Source: JALZAQ01 sp038253885
Lineage (GTDB): Bacteria; Gemmatimonadota; Gemmatimonadetes; Gemmatimonadales; Gemmatimonadaceae
Direction: 5' to 3'
Length of the DNA stretch: 64,000 bases
NCBI GenBank assembly: GCA_038253885.1
Contig: JBBSGP010000017.1
Location: 1-64,000 of the forward strand
The notes beneath the pieces are model-generated. The model was given only the letters and a program-made list of their open reading frames with translations, ran no database searches and was not told the DNA's origin. This document shows positions 7,660-16,654 of the stretch, in pieces (the first letter of the stretch is position 1; each line of letters starts with the position of its first letter). A program made the position numbers and the translations under genes.

Positions 7660-8953
7660 CGCGCGCCGGTGGTGGCGCGCGGCGTCCATCGCGTTCGTTG
7701 GCGCGCTGGCGCTGTCCGGCTGCCGTGAAGAGCTGCAGGGCGGGGCGGCGTGTCCGTCGCTCTGCCCGGAACAGCAGGTGGCCGTGCGGGACACGACGAT
7801 CGCTGCGGTGGTGCTCGATTCGACAATCGCTGGGGTGCCGCCGGTCGGCTCCGAGCCGGAGTTATTGATCGCGCAGCGCGGAGACACACTCGCGACCGGC
7901 GCGATCCTGCGATTCGATACGCTGTTCGCGGACTTCCCTCGCGGTGCGGCCGGGGACACCATCACCCATCGCGTCGCGGGACTCGACGCCGCCGAGCTTC
8001 GACTCGCCGTCTCCTCGGTGACGCTGGCCACAGACAGTGTCACGTTCGACATCTTCAACGTGGACACGACGGCCGCCGACTTCGACCTCGCCGCCGACCG
8101 GTTGCTCTTCCGTCCCGATCGTCTGCTCACGAGCCGGACCTTCTCGAAGGATTCGCTCGCCGGAATACTCCGGATCGCCCTCCCGCCGGAGAGTGTGGCC
8201 GCGCGCCTGCTCTCCGGTCGCCGGCTGCGTCTCGGCCTGCGGGCTCGCAGCGCTGCGCCGGTGCAGCTGCGTTTCTTCGCGTCTCCCGCGAACGCCTCCG
8301 CGGCCGCAGTCCTCACCTACAAGGCGCGATCCGATCGCGACACGCCGGCGGTGCGCGACACGCTCACCATCGCCAGCGGCATCAGCTCCCGATCCAGCAC
8401 CGGGAGTGGAGATGCGGTGCCGGCGCTCGCGGACTACTCCGTGATCTTTCGGGGCGACCGCATCGGGTATGGTGACACCCTCACGATCGGCGGCATACCG
8501 GCCGCCCGGGCCTACCTCCGCTTCGACGTGCCGGCGCGCATCCTCGACTCTTCCACCATCGTGCGCGCCGCTCTGCTGCTCAATCAGATTCCGAATCGAG
8601 GGTTCGTTGCCGCCGACACGGTGCGCATCCTCCCGCGCGCCGTCCTTGCTGCGCCTCAGCTCGATCCGGGCCGGTCGTCGCTGCTTCTCCAGGCGCTGGC
8701 CTTCACCACGCTGCCGTCGCTGTTGTTGACGGGCGCCGACAGCGGCGTGAAGCGGGTGGAACTCGTGAACCTCCTGCGCCGATGGAAGACAGACGATCCG
8801 ACGAAGCTGCAGCGAAGCCTGGTGCTGCAGTCCGCGACCGAAGGAACCCTGCCCGGCCGGCTCTACTTCTACTCCACGGAAGCGTCCGATCCCGCGGTCC
8901 GGCCCCGTCTGCAGATCGACTACATTCCGCGCACCGGAACGGGACTGCCGTGA
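7634..8953 (+). CDS. Large secreted lipoprotein, function unknown
   Basis: A 439-residue protein with a signal peptide and a lipobox (ALALSGC, Cys about residue 30), so probably anchored to the outer membrane or inner-membrane outer leaflet. The mature part is rich in beta-type sequence with repeated short blocks (DTLTIASGIS, GDTLTIGGIPAARAYLRFDVP) resembling a DNRLRE/carbohydrate-module-like fold, but I cannot assign a family. Its stop overlaps the GTG of the next gene, which encodes an outer-membrane barrel, so the two products may work together at the surface. The ATG at 7634 overlaps the end of eutN by 26 bases. Confidence 0.72.
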   Translation: MEEVSDLHSARRWWRAASIAFVGALALSGCREELQGGAACPSLCPEQQVAVRDTTIAAVVLDSTIAGVPPVGSEPELLIAQRGDTLATGAILRFDTLFADFPRGAAGDTITHRVAGLDAAELRLAVSSVTLATDSVTFDIFNVDTTAADFDLAADRLLFRPDRLLTSRTFSKDSLAGILRIALPPESVAARLLSGRRLRLGLRARSAAPVQLRFFASPANASAAAVLTYKARSDRDTPAVRDTLTIASGISSRSSTGSGDAVPALADYSVIFRGDRIGYGDTLTIGGIPAARAYLRFDVPARILDSSTIVRAALLLNQIPNRGFVAADTVRILPRAVLAAPQLDPGRSSLLLQALAFTTLPSLLLTGADSGVKRVELVNLLRRWKTDDPTKLQRSLVLQSATEGTLPGRLYFYSTEASDPAVRPRLQIDYIPRTGTGLP

Positions 8954-10098
8954 CGCAACGACTCTACCTGTGCCTTGTCACGCTGCTCGCCGGAGCATTC
9001 TTCGCTCCCGCACGCGCTCGCGCGCAGGGATCTCTTGCCGCGCAGGGTTTCGGCTATCCGCCGGGACAGCTGAGCGCACGGGCAGCCGCCACAGGGGGAT
9101 CGCTCGGCGAGTTCGATCCCCTCTCCCCCATCAACCCGGCATCCCTCGGAAGCTGGGGAGCGCCGGGACTGTTCGTTCAATACTCTCCGGAATTCCGGCG
9201 CGTGACCGTGGCAACGGGGGGCGGGGGGGGCGGAACGGACAAGGCGAGCATCTACCGGTTTCCGGTCATCGGCGCGGCTGTCCCGATCAGTCAGCGCGGC
9301 ACGGTCGGCGTGGCCGTCTCCGCCCTGGTGGACCGCTCCTTCGCCACCAGTCGGAGCGGCACCGATATCGTCGGCGCGTACACCGAGACGAGCCGCAGCT
9401 CGGGGGCAATCAACGATGTTCGGCTCGCGGGAGCATGGCGCTTCGGTCCGGCGCTGCGGCTCGGTGCCGGCGCTCACGTGTTCACCGGTGAGAACCGCCG
9501 TCGTCGCGAACGCCTCTACGCCGACACCACCGCCGCGTCGGCGCTGGATCAACCGCGGCTGAGCTTCTCCGGAACGGCGCTGAGTGGCGGTGCTGATTGG
9601 CAGGCGGGTCGCAATCTCGGCATCGCCACATCGGGGCGCATCGGCTTCGCGCTACGCGCATACGCCAGCGACACTCTGCTCACCAGCGCGACCGTTCCAT
9701 CCCGATGGGGCGCGGCGGTGAGATACAGCGGCATCGCCGGGGTCATCCTGGCCGCGAGAGCCGATTGGGAAGGATGGTCGAAGATGGCGTCGCTGGCGGA
9801 GATCAACCAGCGCGCCGTGGACGGTTGGGACGTGGGGGTCGGCGCGGAGGTGCGTGGTCCGTCGCTGCTCGGCTCCGACGCCCCGCTCCGGGCCGGCATC
9901 AAGCGCCGGACTCTCCCGTTCAGCCCCGATGCGCTCAGCACGGTGAAGGAGACGTCGTTCTCGATCGGGACGGGAGTCCCGGTCGCGCGCGATCGAGGAA
10001 ACATCGACATCACGGTCGAGCGTGCGTCCCGCACCGGCGTGCCTGGAGTGTCCGAGCACGCCTGGATCGTCGACCTCGGGTTCACCCTTCGCCCCTGA
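8950..10098 (+). CDS. Outer-membrane beta-barrel protein
   Basis: A 382-residue protein with a cleavable signal peptide ending near APARARAQG and a mature region of alternating polar/hydrophobic strands with many Gly and aromatic residues, ending in HAWIVDLGFTLRP. It resembles FadL/PorV-like barrels in layout (FGYPPGQLSARAAATGGS near the start, PINPASLG motif common in that group). A glycine run encoded by two G tracts (9216-9230) lies near residue 90. It follows the lipoprotein gene with a 4-base overlap. Confidence 0.72.
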   Translation: MTQRLYLCLVTLLAGAFFAPARARAQGSLAAQGFGYPPGQLSARAAATGGSLGEFDPLSPINPASLGSWGAPGLFVQYSPEFRRVTVATGGGGGGTDKASIYRFPVIGAAVPISQRGTVGVAVSALVDRSFATSRSGTDIVGAYTETSRSSGAINDVRLAGAWRFGPALRLGAGAHVFTGENRRRRERLYADTTAASALDQPRLSFSGTALSGGADWQAGRNLGIATSGRIGFALRAYASDTLLTSATVPSRWGAAVRYSGIAGVILAARADWEGWSKMASLAEINQRAVDGWDVGVGAEVRGPSLLGSDAPLRAGIKRRTLPFSPDALSTVKETSFSIGTGVPVARDRGNIDITVERASRTGVPGVSEHAWIVDLGFTLRP

Positions 10099-10102
10099 GC
10101 GC

Positions 10103-11305
10103 GTGACCGACCCGGGCACAGCACCGCCTCCGTCTCCGCTCATCCTCATCGCGGACGACGTCCCGGCCAACGTCGAGCTGCTGTTCGACCAGCTCACGAC
10201 TCTCGGCTATCGCATCGTCACGGCCAGCGACGGTCCCTCGTCCATCGAAGGCTGCTTCGTGCACAAGCCCGACCTCTGCATCCTCGACGTGTCGATGCCG
10301 GCGGGATGGCTCGGATGCGACGACCGCGCGACCGGCTTCGAGGTCTGTCGCCGGATCAAGCGCGATCCGCGATCGGCCCGCATCCCGGTCATCTTCGTCA
10401 CGGCCCTCAACGACACGTCGGACCGCGTGAAGGCGATCGAGGCCGGCGGCGACGATTTTCTCACGAAGCCGCACAACCGCCAGATCCTGAGCGCGCGCGT
10501 GCGCAGTCTGCTGCGGCTCAAGTTCGCCACCGACGCTCTCGAGGAGAGCTACCGCAAGCTGCGTGAGCTGGAGAAGGTGCGTGACGATCTCATGAAGATG
10601 ATCGTGCACGACCTCAAGACGCCCCTCACGTCGGTGCTGGCCTCGCTGGAGATGCTGCTCGATGGAGACTTCGGATCGACCACACCGGACCAGAGAGTGA
10701 TGCTCGGCGACGCCGAGGCGAAGGCCGAGGACCTGCTGGCGCTGATCGAGGATCTGCTGGAGGTGGCGCGCATCGAGGAGACATCGCTGGAGCTCGACCT
10801 GCGCCCGGTGGCGCCTGGAGCGCTGCTGGCCGAGGTGGTGCACGAGTGGCAGGTGAGGTTCCAGCAGGAGCGCGCTGTCGTCTCGGTGGATGTCCACGAA
10901 GACACTCCGGTCTTCCATGCCGACAAGGCGCTGATCAAGCGCGTGCTGTCGAATCTCATCCAGAACGCTCTCACCCACAGCTCGCACTCGGTCTCGCTCC
11001 GCCTGCTGGCGCGCAAGGGAGCCGACGGCGGCGTGCTCTTCACGATCGCGGACAACGGTCCCGGAATACCGCCGGAGTATCACGAGCTCATCTTCCGGAA
11101 GTTCGAGCGGGTCAAGAATCCGGAGATCCCGCGCGCGCGCTCTTCCGGGTTGGGTCTGGCCTTCTGCAAGCTCGCCGTCGAGGCTCACGGCGGGCGGATC
11201 TGGGTGAAGAGCAATGAAGGCGAGGGGAGCCAGTTCCACATCTCGCTGCCGGTGCAGCCGCCCGTGTCCGCGAGACGGCCGCCTCTCTCGACCGCAACGG
11301 TCTAG
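10103..11305 (+). CDS. Response-regulator receiver / histidine kinase hybrid
   Basis: A 400-residue cytoplasmic signalling protein. Residues about 10-140 are a receiver domain (LILIADD, phospho-acceptor Asp in CILDVSMP, Lys in FLTKPH). A coiled segment (LEESYRKLRELEKVRDDL) leads to a HisKA domain with the phospho-His in MIVHDLKTPL, then a HATPase domain with N box (LSNLIQNALTHS), G1 (DNGPGIP) and G2 (SSGLGLAFCK). No membrane helix is seen. The receiver has an extra stretch of about ten residues (AGWLGCDDRAT) after the phospho-Asp. GTG start, five bases after the barrel gene. No DNA-binding partner is adjacent. Confidence 0.88.
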   Translation: MTDPGTAPPPSPLILIADDVPANVELLFDQLTTLGYRIVTASDGPSSIEGCFVHKPDLCILDVSMPAGWLGCDDRATGFEVCRRIKRDPRSARIPVIFVTALNDTSDRVKAIEAGGDDFLTKPHNRQILSARVRSLLRLKFATDALEESYRKLRELEKVRDDLMKMIVHDLKTPLTSVLASLEMLLDGDFGSTTPDQRVMLGDAEAKAEDLLALIEDLLEVARIEETSLELDLRPVAPGALLAEVVHEWQVRFQQERAVVSVDVHEDTPVFHADKALIKRVLSNLIQNALTHSSHSVSLRLLARKGADGGVLFTIADNGPGIPPEYHELIFRKFERVKNPEIPRARSSGLGLAFCKLAVEAHGGRIWVKSNEGEGSQFHISLPVQPPVSARRPPLSTATV

Positions 11306-11373
11306 CCGGCGATCCGGCCACCGCCGTGGCGGCGGGCGTTTCCGATCACGGCTCCGCTGGCTACCTTCAACCG

Positions 11374-12714
11374 ATGGACACGACGATCCGCGGCACGGTC
11401 TACATCGAGACGTACGGCTGCCAGATGAACGTCAGCGACTCCGAGCTCATGCTGGGCCGGCTCGCGGAATATGGTTATGCCGTGGTCGACAAACCCGACG
11501 GCGCCGACGTGATTCTCGTGAACAGCTGCGCCATCCGCGAGCATGCGGAACAGCGGGTGATCGGGCGGCTCGGCGAGCTCAAGCGTCACATGAAGCCGGA
11601 TACCGTGCTTGGAGTGACGGGCTGCATGGCGCAGCGACTGGGGTCGCGAATTCTCGATCGCGCTCGCCATGTGGATCTGGTGATCGGCCCCGATGGCTAT
11701 CGCGCGCTCCCGGCGTTGATCGAGGGTGCGCGCCGCGGCGAGCGCGTGGCGAAGGTGGAATTCGATCTCGAGGAGCACTACGAGGACTTCCAGGCGCGCC
11801 GCCTCGAGGACGTTCGCGCGTGGATTCCGGTGCAGCGCGGATGCGATTACAAGTGCACCTACTGCATCGTTCCGATGACGCGCGGCCCCGAGCGCAGTCG
11901 TAGGTTGGCCGACGTGGTGCGGGAGACGCACGAGATCGTCGCATCGGGCATCAGCGAGGTGACGCTGCTCGGGCAGACGGTGAATTCGTACACGGACGGC
12001 GAGCACGATTTTGCGGACCTGTTGCGGGCGGTGGGTGCGGTCCCCGGCCTGAGGCGGCTTCGCTTCACCAGCCCCCATCCGAACGACTTCAGCGACCGTG
12101 TCATCGCGGCGATGGCCGAGACACCGGCCGTCTGCGAGCACGTGCATCTGCCCATGCAGTCCGGGTCGTCGAGCGTTCTCAAGCGCATGCTGCGGCGCTA
12201 CAGCCGCGAAGGATATCTCGAATGTGTGGCGCGATTGCGTTCGGCCATCCCGCATCTGGCGGTGACGACCGACATCATTGTCGGCTTCCCGGGAGAGACG
12301 GAAAATGATTTTGTCGATACGCTGAGTGCGGTGCGGGAGGTGGGGTTCGACGACGCCTACACCTTCAAGTTCTCGGCGCGCGAGGGCACACCGGCCACGC
12401 GCATGCCGCCCGAGCTCACCGTATCGGATGAGGTGTCCAGCGAGCGACTCGCCCGCCTGATCGCCACGGTGAGGGACGCCAACAGGTCACGCAACCTGGG
12501 TCTGCTCGGCAGTCGGCACGAGGTGCTGGTGGAGCGAATGTCGCGGCGCGGGGTCTTGCTCCAGGCGCGCACCCGCCATCATCGCACGGTTCTCCTGCCC
12601 GGCGAGTCGTCGCTCATCGGGCGTTACGTCACGGTCGAGCTCACCGGGACGACCGGATCCACCTTCACCGGTGCAGTCGTGCCGGAGCGGCGGCCGCTGC
12701 CGATGGCCGGATGA
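11374..12714 (+). CDS. miaB: tRNA (N6-isopentenyl adenosine(37)-C2)-methylthiotransferase MiaB
   Basis: A 446-residue radical-SAM enzyme that adds the methylthio group to i6A37 of tRNA. The N-terminal UPF0004 domain has its three cluster cysteines (ETYGCQMNVSDSE, VNSCAIREHAEQR, GVTGCMAQR). The radical-SAM cluster is in RGCDYKCTYCIVP, and a TRAM domain closes the protein. The wording CAIRE...EQR fits MiaB rather than MtaB or RimO. The ATG at 11374 gives the standard start. Its TGA overlaps the start of comFB. Confidence 0.94.
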   Translation: MDTTIRGTVYIETYGCQMNVSDSELMLGRLAEYGYAVVDKPDGADVILVNSCAIREHAEQRVIGRLGELKRHMKPDTVLGVTGCMAQRLGSRILDRARHVDLVIGPDGYRALPALIEGARRGERVAKVEFDLEEHYEDFQARRLEDVRAWIPVQRGCDYKCTYCIVPMTRGPERSRRLADVVRETHEIVASGISEVTLLGQTVNSYTDGEHDFADLLRAVGAVPGLRRLRFTSPHPNDFSDRVIAAMAETPAVCEHVHLPMQSGSSSVLKRMLRRYSREGYLECVARLRSAIPHLAVTTDIIVGFPGETENDFVDTLSAVREVGFDDAYTFKFSAREGTPATRMPPELTVSDEVSSERLARLIATVRDANRSRNLGLLGSRHEVLVERMSRRGVLLQARTRHHRTVLLPGESSLIGRYVTVELTGTTGSTFTGAVVPERRPLPMAG

Positions 12715-13004
12715 GGAATCTCGTCGAGCGGGCCGTGCTGGATCTGTACCAGGACTTGCGGGTCGCGCGGCCCGAGCTCTGCGCGTGCGCGCTCTGCCGG
12801 GAGGACGTTCTGGCGTACGTCCTCAATCATGCCCGCCCGCGCTATAGCGGCGGCTCCGACGAAGGATGGGCTGTCACATCGGTGGATCTCCAGCGTGACC
12901 AGAGCCGCGCGGCACTGTCGGTGGTGGTGCTCGAGGCGATGGAACGCGTCGCTCTGAATCCGCGCCACCGAGCGCGGACCGGCCCGGAGAAGAAGGTGAC
13001 CTGA
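12711..13004 (+). CDS. ComFB-like late competence protein
   Basis: A 97-residue protein resembling ComFB (PF10719): start MRNLVERAVLDLYQDLR, then a cysteine cluster CACALCREDVLAYVLNHARPRY. In Bacillus ComFB is encoded in the comF operon; in cyanobacteria family members have been reported as cyclic-di-nucleotide-binding proteins. The cysteines (C-A-C-x-x-C) could bind metal. Overlap with miaB by four bases and position right before comEC support a link to DNA uptake. Confidence 0.78.
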   Translation: MRNLVERAVLDLYQDLRVARPELCACALCREDVLAYVLNHARPRYSGGSDEGWAVTSVDLQRDQSRAALSVVVLEAMERVALNPRHRARTGPEKKVT

Positions 13005-13018
13005 ATCGCCGCGGAGTC

Positions 13019-15235
13019 GTGATGCCCCTCATTGCCGCTGCGTGCTGCGCTTACGCCGCCGGACTCCTTCTCGGATTCGGCGGCGTTGTCGTTCCGGCTC
13101 TGATGATCGCCGCGGTGGGTGGGATGATCGGGCTCCTCCTCCGCCGCGCCTTGCTCATCTCCCTGAGCGCGATCGCCATGGCCGGAACGCTTGTCGCCGT
13201 CGCCACGCATCGCTCGGATCAACGCTGTGCGGCGGAGGTCCGCTCCGACTCGAGCTGGCGCGTCGTGATCGGGGATTCGGCGTCGCCGGGATCCTTCGTG
13301 CGCGGAGCACTGCGCGAGCTCTGCCCGCTCCGGGTCACGATCGGAGTCACCGCCGGCAACGCCCCGGCGGGCGCCGTCGTGTTCGCGCGCGGCCACGCTT
13401 TCATGGGGAGCCGCGGCCTCGCGATTCGTGATGCGACAGTGACGCCCCTCGACCAGCGGGAGCTGCTGCTCGAGCTCCGAGCACGCGCCGGCCGGAGGAT
13501 CGACCTCCTTTTTGGACGGGACGCGCCGCTCGCGCGCGCGCTCCTGATCGCGGATGAGGCATCAATCGACCCCGCCGTTCGCGATCGCTTCGCCGCCGCC
13601 GGGATCATCCATATGCTGTCAATTTCGGGACTGCACGTCGGAATCATTGCCCTCGCCGTCCAGCTTCTCCTCACCGCCGTCCGGGTACCGCGCGATGGCG
13701 CCCTTTGCTGCACCGTGCTCATCGTTCTGACTTATGTGGCCGTGATCGGCGCACCTCCGCCGGCGCTGCGCGCGGCCGTGATGCTGGCGATCGCGGCCGG
13801 ATGCCGCGTCGTCGAGCGGCCGGCGTCCCCCTGGGCCATTCTCGCGCTGGGCGCCCTCGTGCCGCTGGAGAATCCTCGCACCGTGCTCGATCTGGGTTGG
13901 CAGCTGAGCGCTGTCGGCATGGCGGGACTGCTGGCGAGTGCAGCTCTCTCCCGGCGGCTGATCGTGCCGCGGCTCGCCGGTTGGCGCGCCCGGCTCGCGA
14001 CCGCCGCCGTCGCCTCGATCGTGGCGACGATCGTGAGCGCCCCGCTCGTGGCATGGAGCTTCGGGCGCGTCAGCGTCATCGCTCCCGTCACCAACCTGAT
14101 CGCCGCGCCGGTGATCGCGCTCGCCCAGCCGGCGCTCTTTCTCGCCCTTCTGTGCGCGCCTTTTCTCCCCGTCGCCCGTTTCATCGCCGATGCCACGCAT
14201 CCGCTGCTCTGGGCGTTCGATGCCGTCGCGTCCACCGGCGCGGCCGTGCCCTACGGCTCCGTGATCGTCGCTCCCACCCTGGCGACCGCGCTGCTGGCTG
14301 GTGTGGCCGCCGCTGCGCTCGTGGTGGCGTGCGTGAGTCACTTCCCAGCAAGACCGCTCGCGGTCGTCGTCGGCGCTCTCGCCCTCGCGATCTGGAGCCC
14401 CCTGGCGCAGCGACCCCGGAGCGGCGAGCTCGAGCTCCATGCGATCGATGTGGGGCAGGGCGACGCCATCGCCCTTCGGACCCCGGCAGGTCACTGGATT
14501 CTCGTGGACGCGGGACGGAGCTGGCCGGGTGGGGACGAGGGGCGACGAGATGTGATCCCCTATCTGCGGCGGCGCGGCGGCGATCTCGCGCTGTTCGTGC
14601 TTTCGCACCCCCACAGCGATCACGCCGGAGGGGCCGCGACCGTCATCGCGGCGCTGCGCCCCGCTCAGTACTGGGATGGTGCCTACGTCGGCGGCAGCGC
14701 CCCCTACCTGGCGTCGCTCCGGGCGGCGGCGCGAGCGGGGGCTCGCTGGCGACGCGTTCGGCCGGGTGACGGCATCACGCTCGACGGAGTGCGGCTCGTC
14801 GTGCTGGCACCGGATTCGGCCTGGATGCGGACGCTGCACGACGCCAACGAAGGAAGCGTGACGCTGCAGGTCGAGTACGGACTGGTTCGTTTTCTGCTCG
14901 TGGGCGATGCCGAACGCGGCGAGGAGGACTGGCTACTCCAGCACCGGAGTGATGACTTGGCAGCCGATATTCTCAAGGTCGGGCATCATGGCAGCAGCAC
15001 CAGCACGACGCCGGCCTTCCTCGCGACCGTCCATCCGCGCGTCGCCCTCATCTCGGTGGGGGCCGGCAATCGGTACGGCCATCCCAGTCCGGCGGTCGTG
15101 GCCGCACTCGGCCGCGCCGGAGTGGACGTGCTCCGGACGGACCGGCTCGGCAGCGTCATCATCGCCACTGACGGGCGGCGCATCACCATCGAGGCTGGAG
15201 GGGAGAGGTGGTCAGTTCCATCGTCGCGGCCCTGA
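13019..15235 (+). CDS. comEC: ComEC/Rec2 DNA-uptake channel
   Basis: A 738-residue inner-membrane protein that passes single-stranded DNA into the cytoplasm during natural transformation. The N-terminus has hydrophobic segments and an OB-like region; the central Competence domain contains ISGLHVGIIALAVQLL and many helices; the C-terminal metallo-beta-lactamase domain has LHAIDVGQGDAIALRTP, the metal motif LSHPHSDHAGG and GHHGSSTSTTP. Length is normal for the full three-domain form. Start is the GTG at 13019 or the ATG immediately after it. Confidence 0.92.
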   Translation: MMPLIAAACCAYAAGLLLGFGGVVVPALMIAAVGGMIGLLLRRALLISLSAIAMAGTLVAVATHRSDQRCAAEVRSDSSWRVVIGDSASPGSFVRGALRELCPLRVTIGVTAGNAPAGAVVFARGHAFMGSRGLAIRDATVTPLDQRELLLELRARAGRRIDLLFGRDAPLARALLIADEASIDPAVRDRFAAAGIIHMLSISGLHVGIIALAVQLLLTAVRVPRDGALCCTVLIVLTYVAVIGAPPPALRAAVMLAIAAGCRVVERPASPWAILALGALVPLENPRTVLDLGWQLSAVGMAGLLASAALSRRLIVPRLAGWRARLATAAVASIVATIVSAPLVAWSFGRVSVIAPVTNLIAAPVIALAQPALFLALLCAPFLPVARFIADATHPLLWAFDAVASTGAAVPYGSVIVAPTLATALLAGVAAAALVVACVSHFPARPLAVVVGALALAIWSPLAQRPRSGELELHAIDVGQGDAIALRTPAGHWILVDAGRSWPGGDEGRRDVIPYLRRRGGDLALFVLSHPHSDHAGGAATVIAALRPAQYWDGAYVGGSAPYLASLRAAARAGARWRRVRPGDGITLDGVRLVVLAPDSAWMRTLHDANEGSVTLQVEYGLVRFLLVGDAERGEEDWLLQHRSDDLAADILKVGHHGSSTSTTPAFLATVHPRVALISVGAGNRYGHPSPAVVAALGRAGVDVLRTDRLGSVIIATDGRRITIEAGGERWSVPSSRP

Positions 15236-15588
15236 TCGGTGTCGAGGATCGGGTTCCCGACCCGTTCCTCAGCCGGCACCCCGAGCTGGCGTCCCTTCGG
15301 CTCCGTCGCGGCGGGCTGCCCGCCCGAATCGGCGGGTGGGCGCTCGGGCAGCGCAGCGTTGCCGCGATCACCCTCTGGCGGACGGTCTTCCTTGGTGACG
15401 AAGTCGAGCCAAACGCGGAATTACTCTTGCACGAAGCGCGTCACGTCCAGCAGTTTCTAGGCGATTCCGCTTTTCCGATCAAGTACCTGTGGGAGAGCGT
15501 CCGCCACGGGTATTACGCCAACCGATTCGAGCGCGATGCCCGTGAGTACGCCCATGACCGGTTGCGGGCGTCGGGCGACGCTCCCTAG
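15208..15588 (+). CDS. Small HExxH-motif protein
   Basis: A 126-residue protein whose frame begins at a GTG inside the end of comEC (28-base overlap). It contains ELLLHEARHVQQF, an HExxH zincin-like motif, followed by FERDAREYAHDRL, which could supply the third ligand. The rest is short and basic. The motif context resembles DUF4157-type peptidase-like domains, but without their usual flanking sequence. No signal peptide. Whether it is a protease is untested; linkage to comEC is by overlap only. Confidence 0.6.
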   Translation: MVSSIVAALIGVEDRVPDPFLSRHPELASLRLRRGGLPARIGGWALGQRSVAAITLWRTVFLGDEVEPNAELLLHEARHVQQFLGDSAFPIKYLWESVRHGYYANRFERDAREYAHDRLRASGDAP

Positions 15589-15597
15589 TCGAGGAGA

Positions 15598-16635
15598 ATG
15601 GGCATCGTGGTCCAGCACACCGCAACGTCGGTCGTGACGATCGAGCGCTTCATCATCGAGCAGGAGAGGCTGCACCCGGAGGCGACCGGAGAGCTGTCGG
15701 GCATCCTGTACGACGTCGCTCTGGCGGCGAAGATGATCGCCAACAAGGTGCGCAGCGCCGGGTTGGCCGACATCCTCGGCTCGACATCGAGCGAGAACGT
15801 GCAGGGGGAGGTCCAGCAGAAGCTCGACGTCCTCGCGAACGAGATCATCGTGAAGGCGATGGACCACGGCGGACGTCTGTGCGCGATGGCATCGGAGGAG
15901 GAGCCCGGCATCATCCCGATACCCGATGGATTTCGTTGCGGGAAGTACGTTCTCCTGTTCGACCCTCTCGATGGGTCCTCGAACATCGATGTGAACGTGC
16001 CGGTGGGCACCATCTTCTCGGTGCTACGCAAGATCACCCGCGGCACGCGTGGTGAGATGGAGGACATGCTCCAGCCGGGCCGCCGGCAGGTCGCGGCGGG
16101 CTACGTCATCTACGGCTCCAGCACGATGCTGGTCTACACCACCGGGCAGGGGGTGCACGGCTTCACCCTCGATCCGTCGATCGGCGAGTTCCTGCTGTCG
16201 CACCAGAACATCCGCATTCCCAATTCCGGTCGCTACCTCTCGGTGAACGACTCCTACGAGCAGTACTGGGCCGACAACGTGCGTGCGCTCATGCGGCGCT
16301 TTCGTGGGATGGAGGGGGACCGCAAGCCGCTCAATGTGCGCTACGTCGGATCGCTGGTCGCGGATTTCCATCGCAATCTCATGGGTGGCGGCATCTTTGC
16401 GTATCCGGCGAACACCAAGAAGCCGAAGGGAAAGCTGCGCATGCTGTACGAGGCGAACCCGCTCGCCTTCGTTGTGGAACAGGCCGGCGGTGCCGCCTGC
16501 GATGGCCGGCAGCGGGTTCTCGATCTCCACCCGACGGAGCTGCACGAGCGCACTCCACTCTACATCGGTAGCAAGGATGAGGTGGATCTGGCGCTCCAGA
16601 TGCTCGGCGGCGTGCTGACGACAGTCGGCGCCTGA
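15598..16635 (+). CDS. fbp: Fructose-1,6-bisphosphatase, class I
   Basis: A 345-residue gluconeogenic enzyme releasing phosphate from fructose 1,6-bisphosphate. The signature FDPLDGSSNIDVNVPVGT with metal ligands is intact, preceded by ASEEEP; the substrate loop (AYPANTKKPKGKLRMLYEANP) and the closing EQAGGAACDG are present. Length fits class I. The ATG at 15598 has GAGGAG seven bases upstream. It lies between the HExxH gene and the mutase gene. Confidence 0.95.
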   Translation: MGIVVQHTATSVVTIERFIIEQERLHPEATGELSGILYDVALAAKMIANKVRSAGLADILGSTSSENVQGEVQQKLDVLANEIIVKAMDHGGRLCAMASEEEPGIIPIPDGFRCGKYVLLFDPLDGSSNIDVNVPVGTIFSVLRKITRGTRGEMEDMLQPGRRQVAAGYVIYGSSTMLVYTTGQGVHGFTLDPSIGEFLLSHQNIRIPNSGRYLSVNDSYEQYWADNVRALMRRFRGMEGDRKPLNVRYVGSLVADFHRNLMGGGIFAYPANTKKPKGKLRMLYEANPLAFVVEQAGGAACDGRQRVLDLHPTELHERTPLYIGSKDEVDLALQMLGGVLTTVGA

Positions 16636-16654
16636 TGCGCCGGCATCCGCGGCG

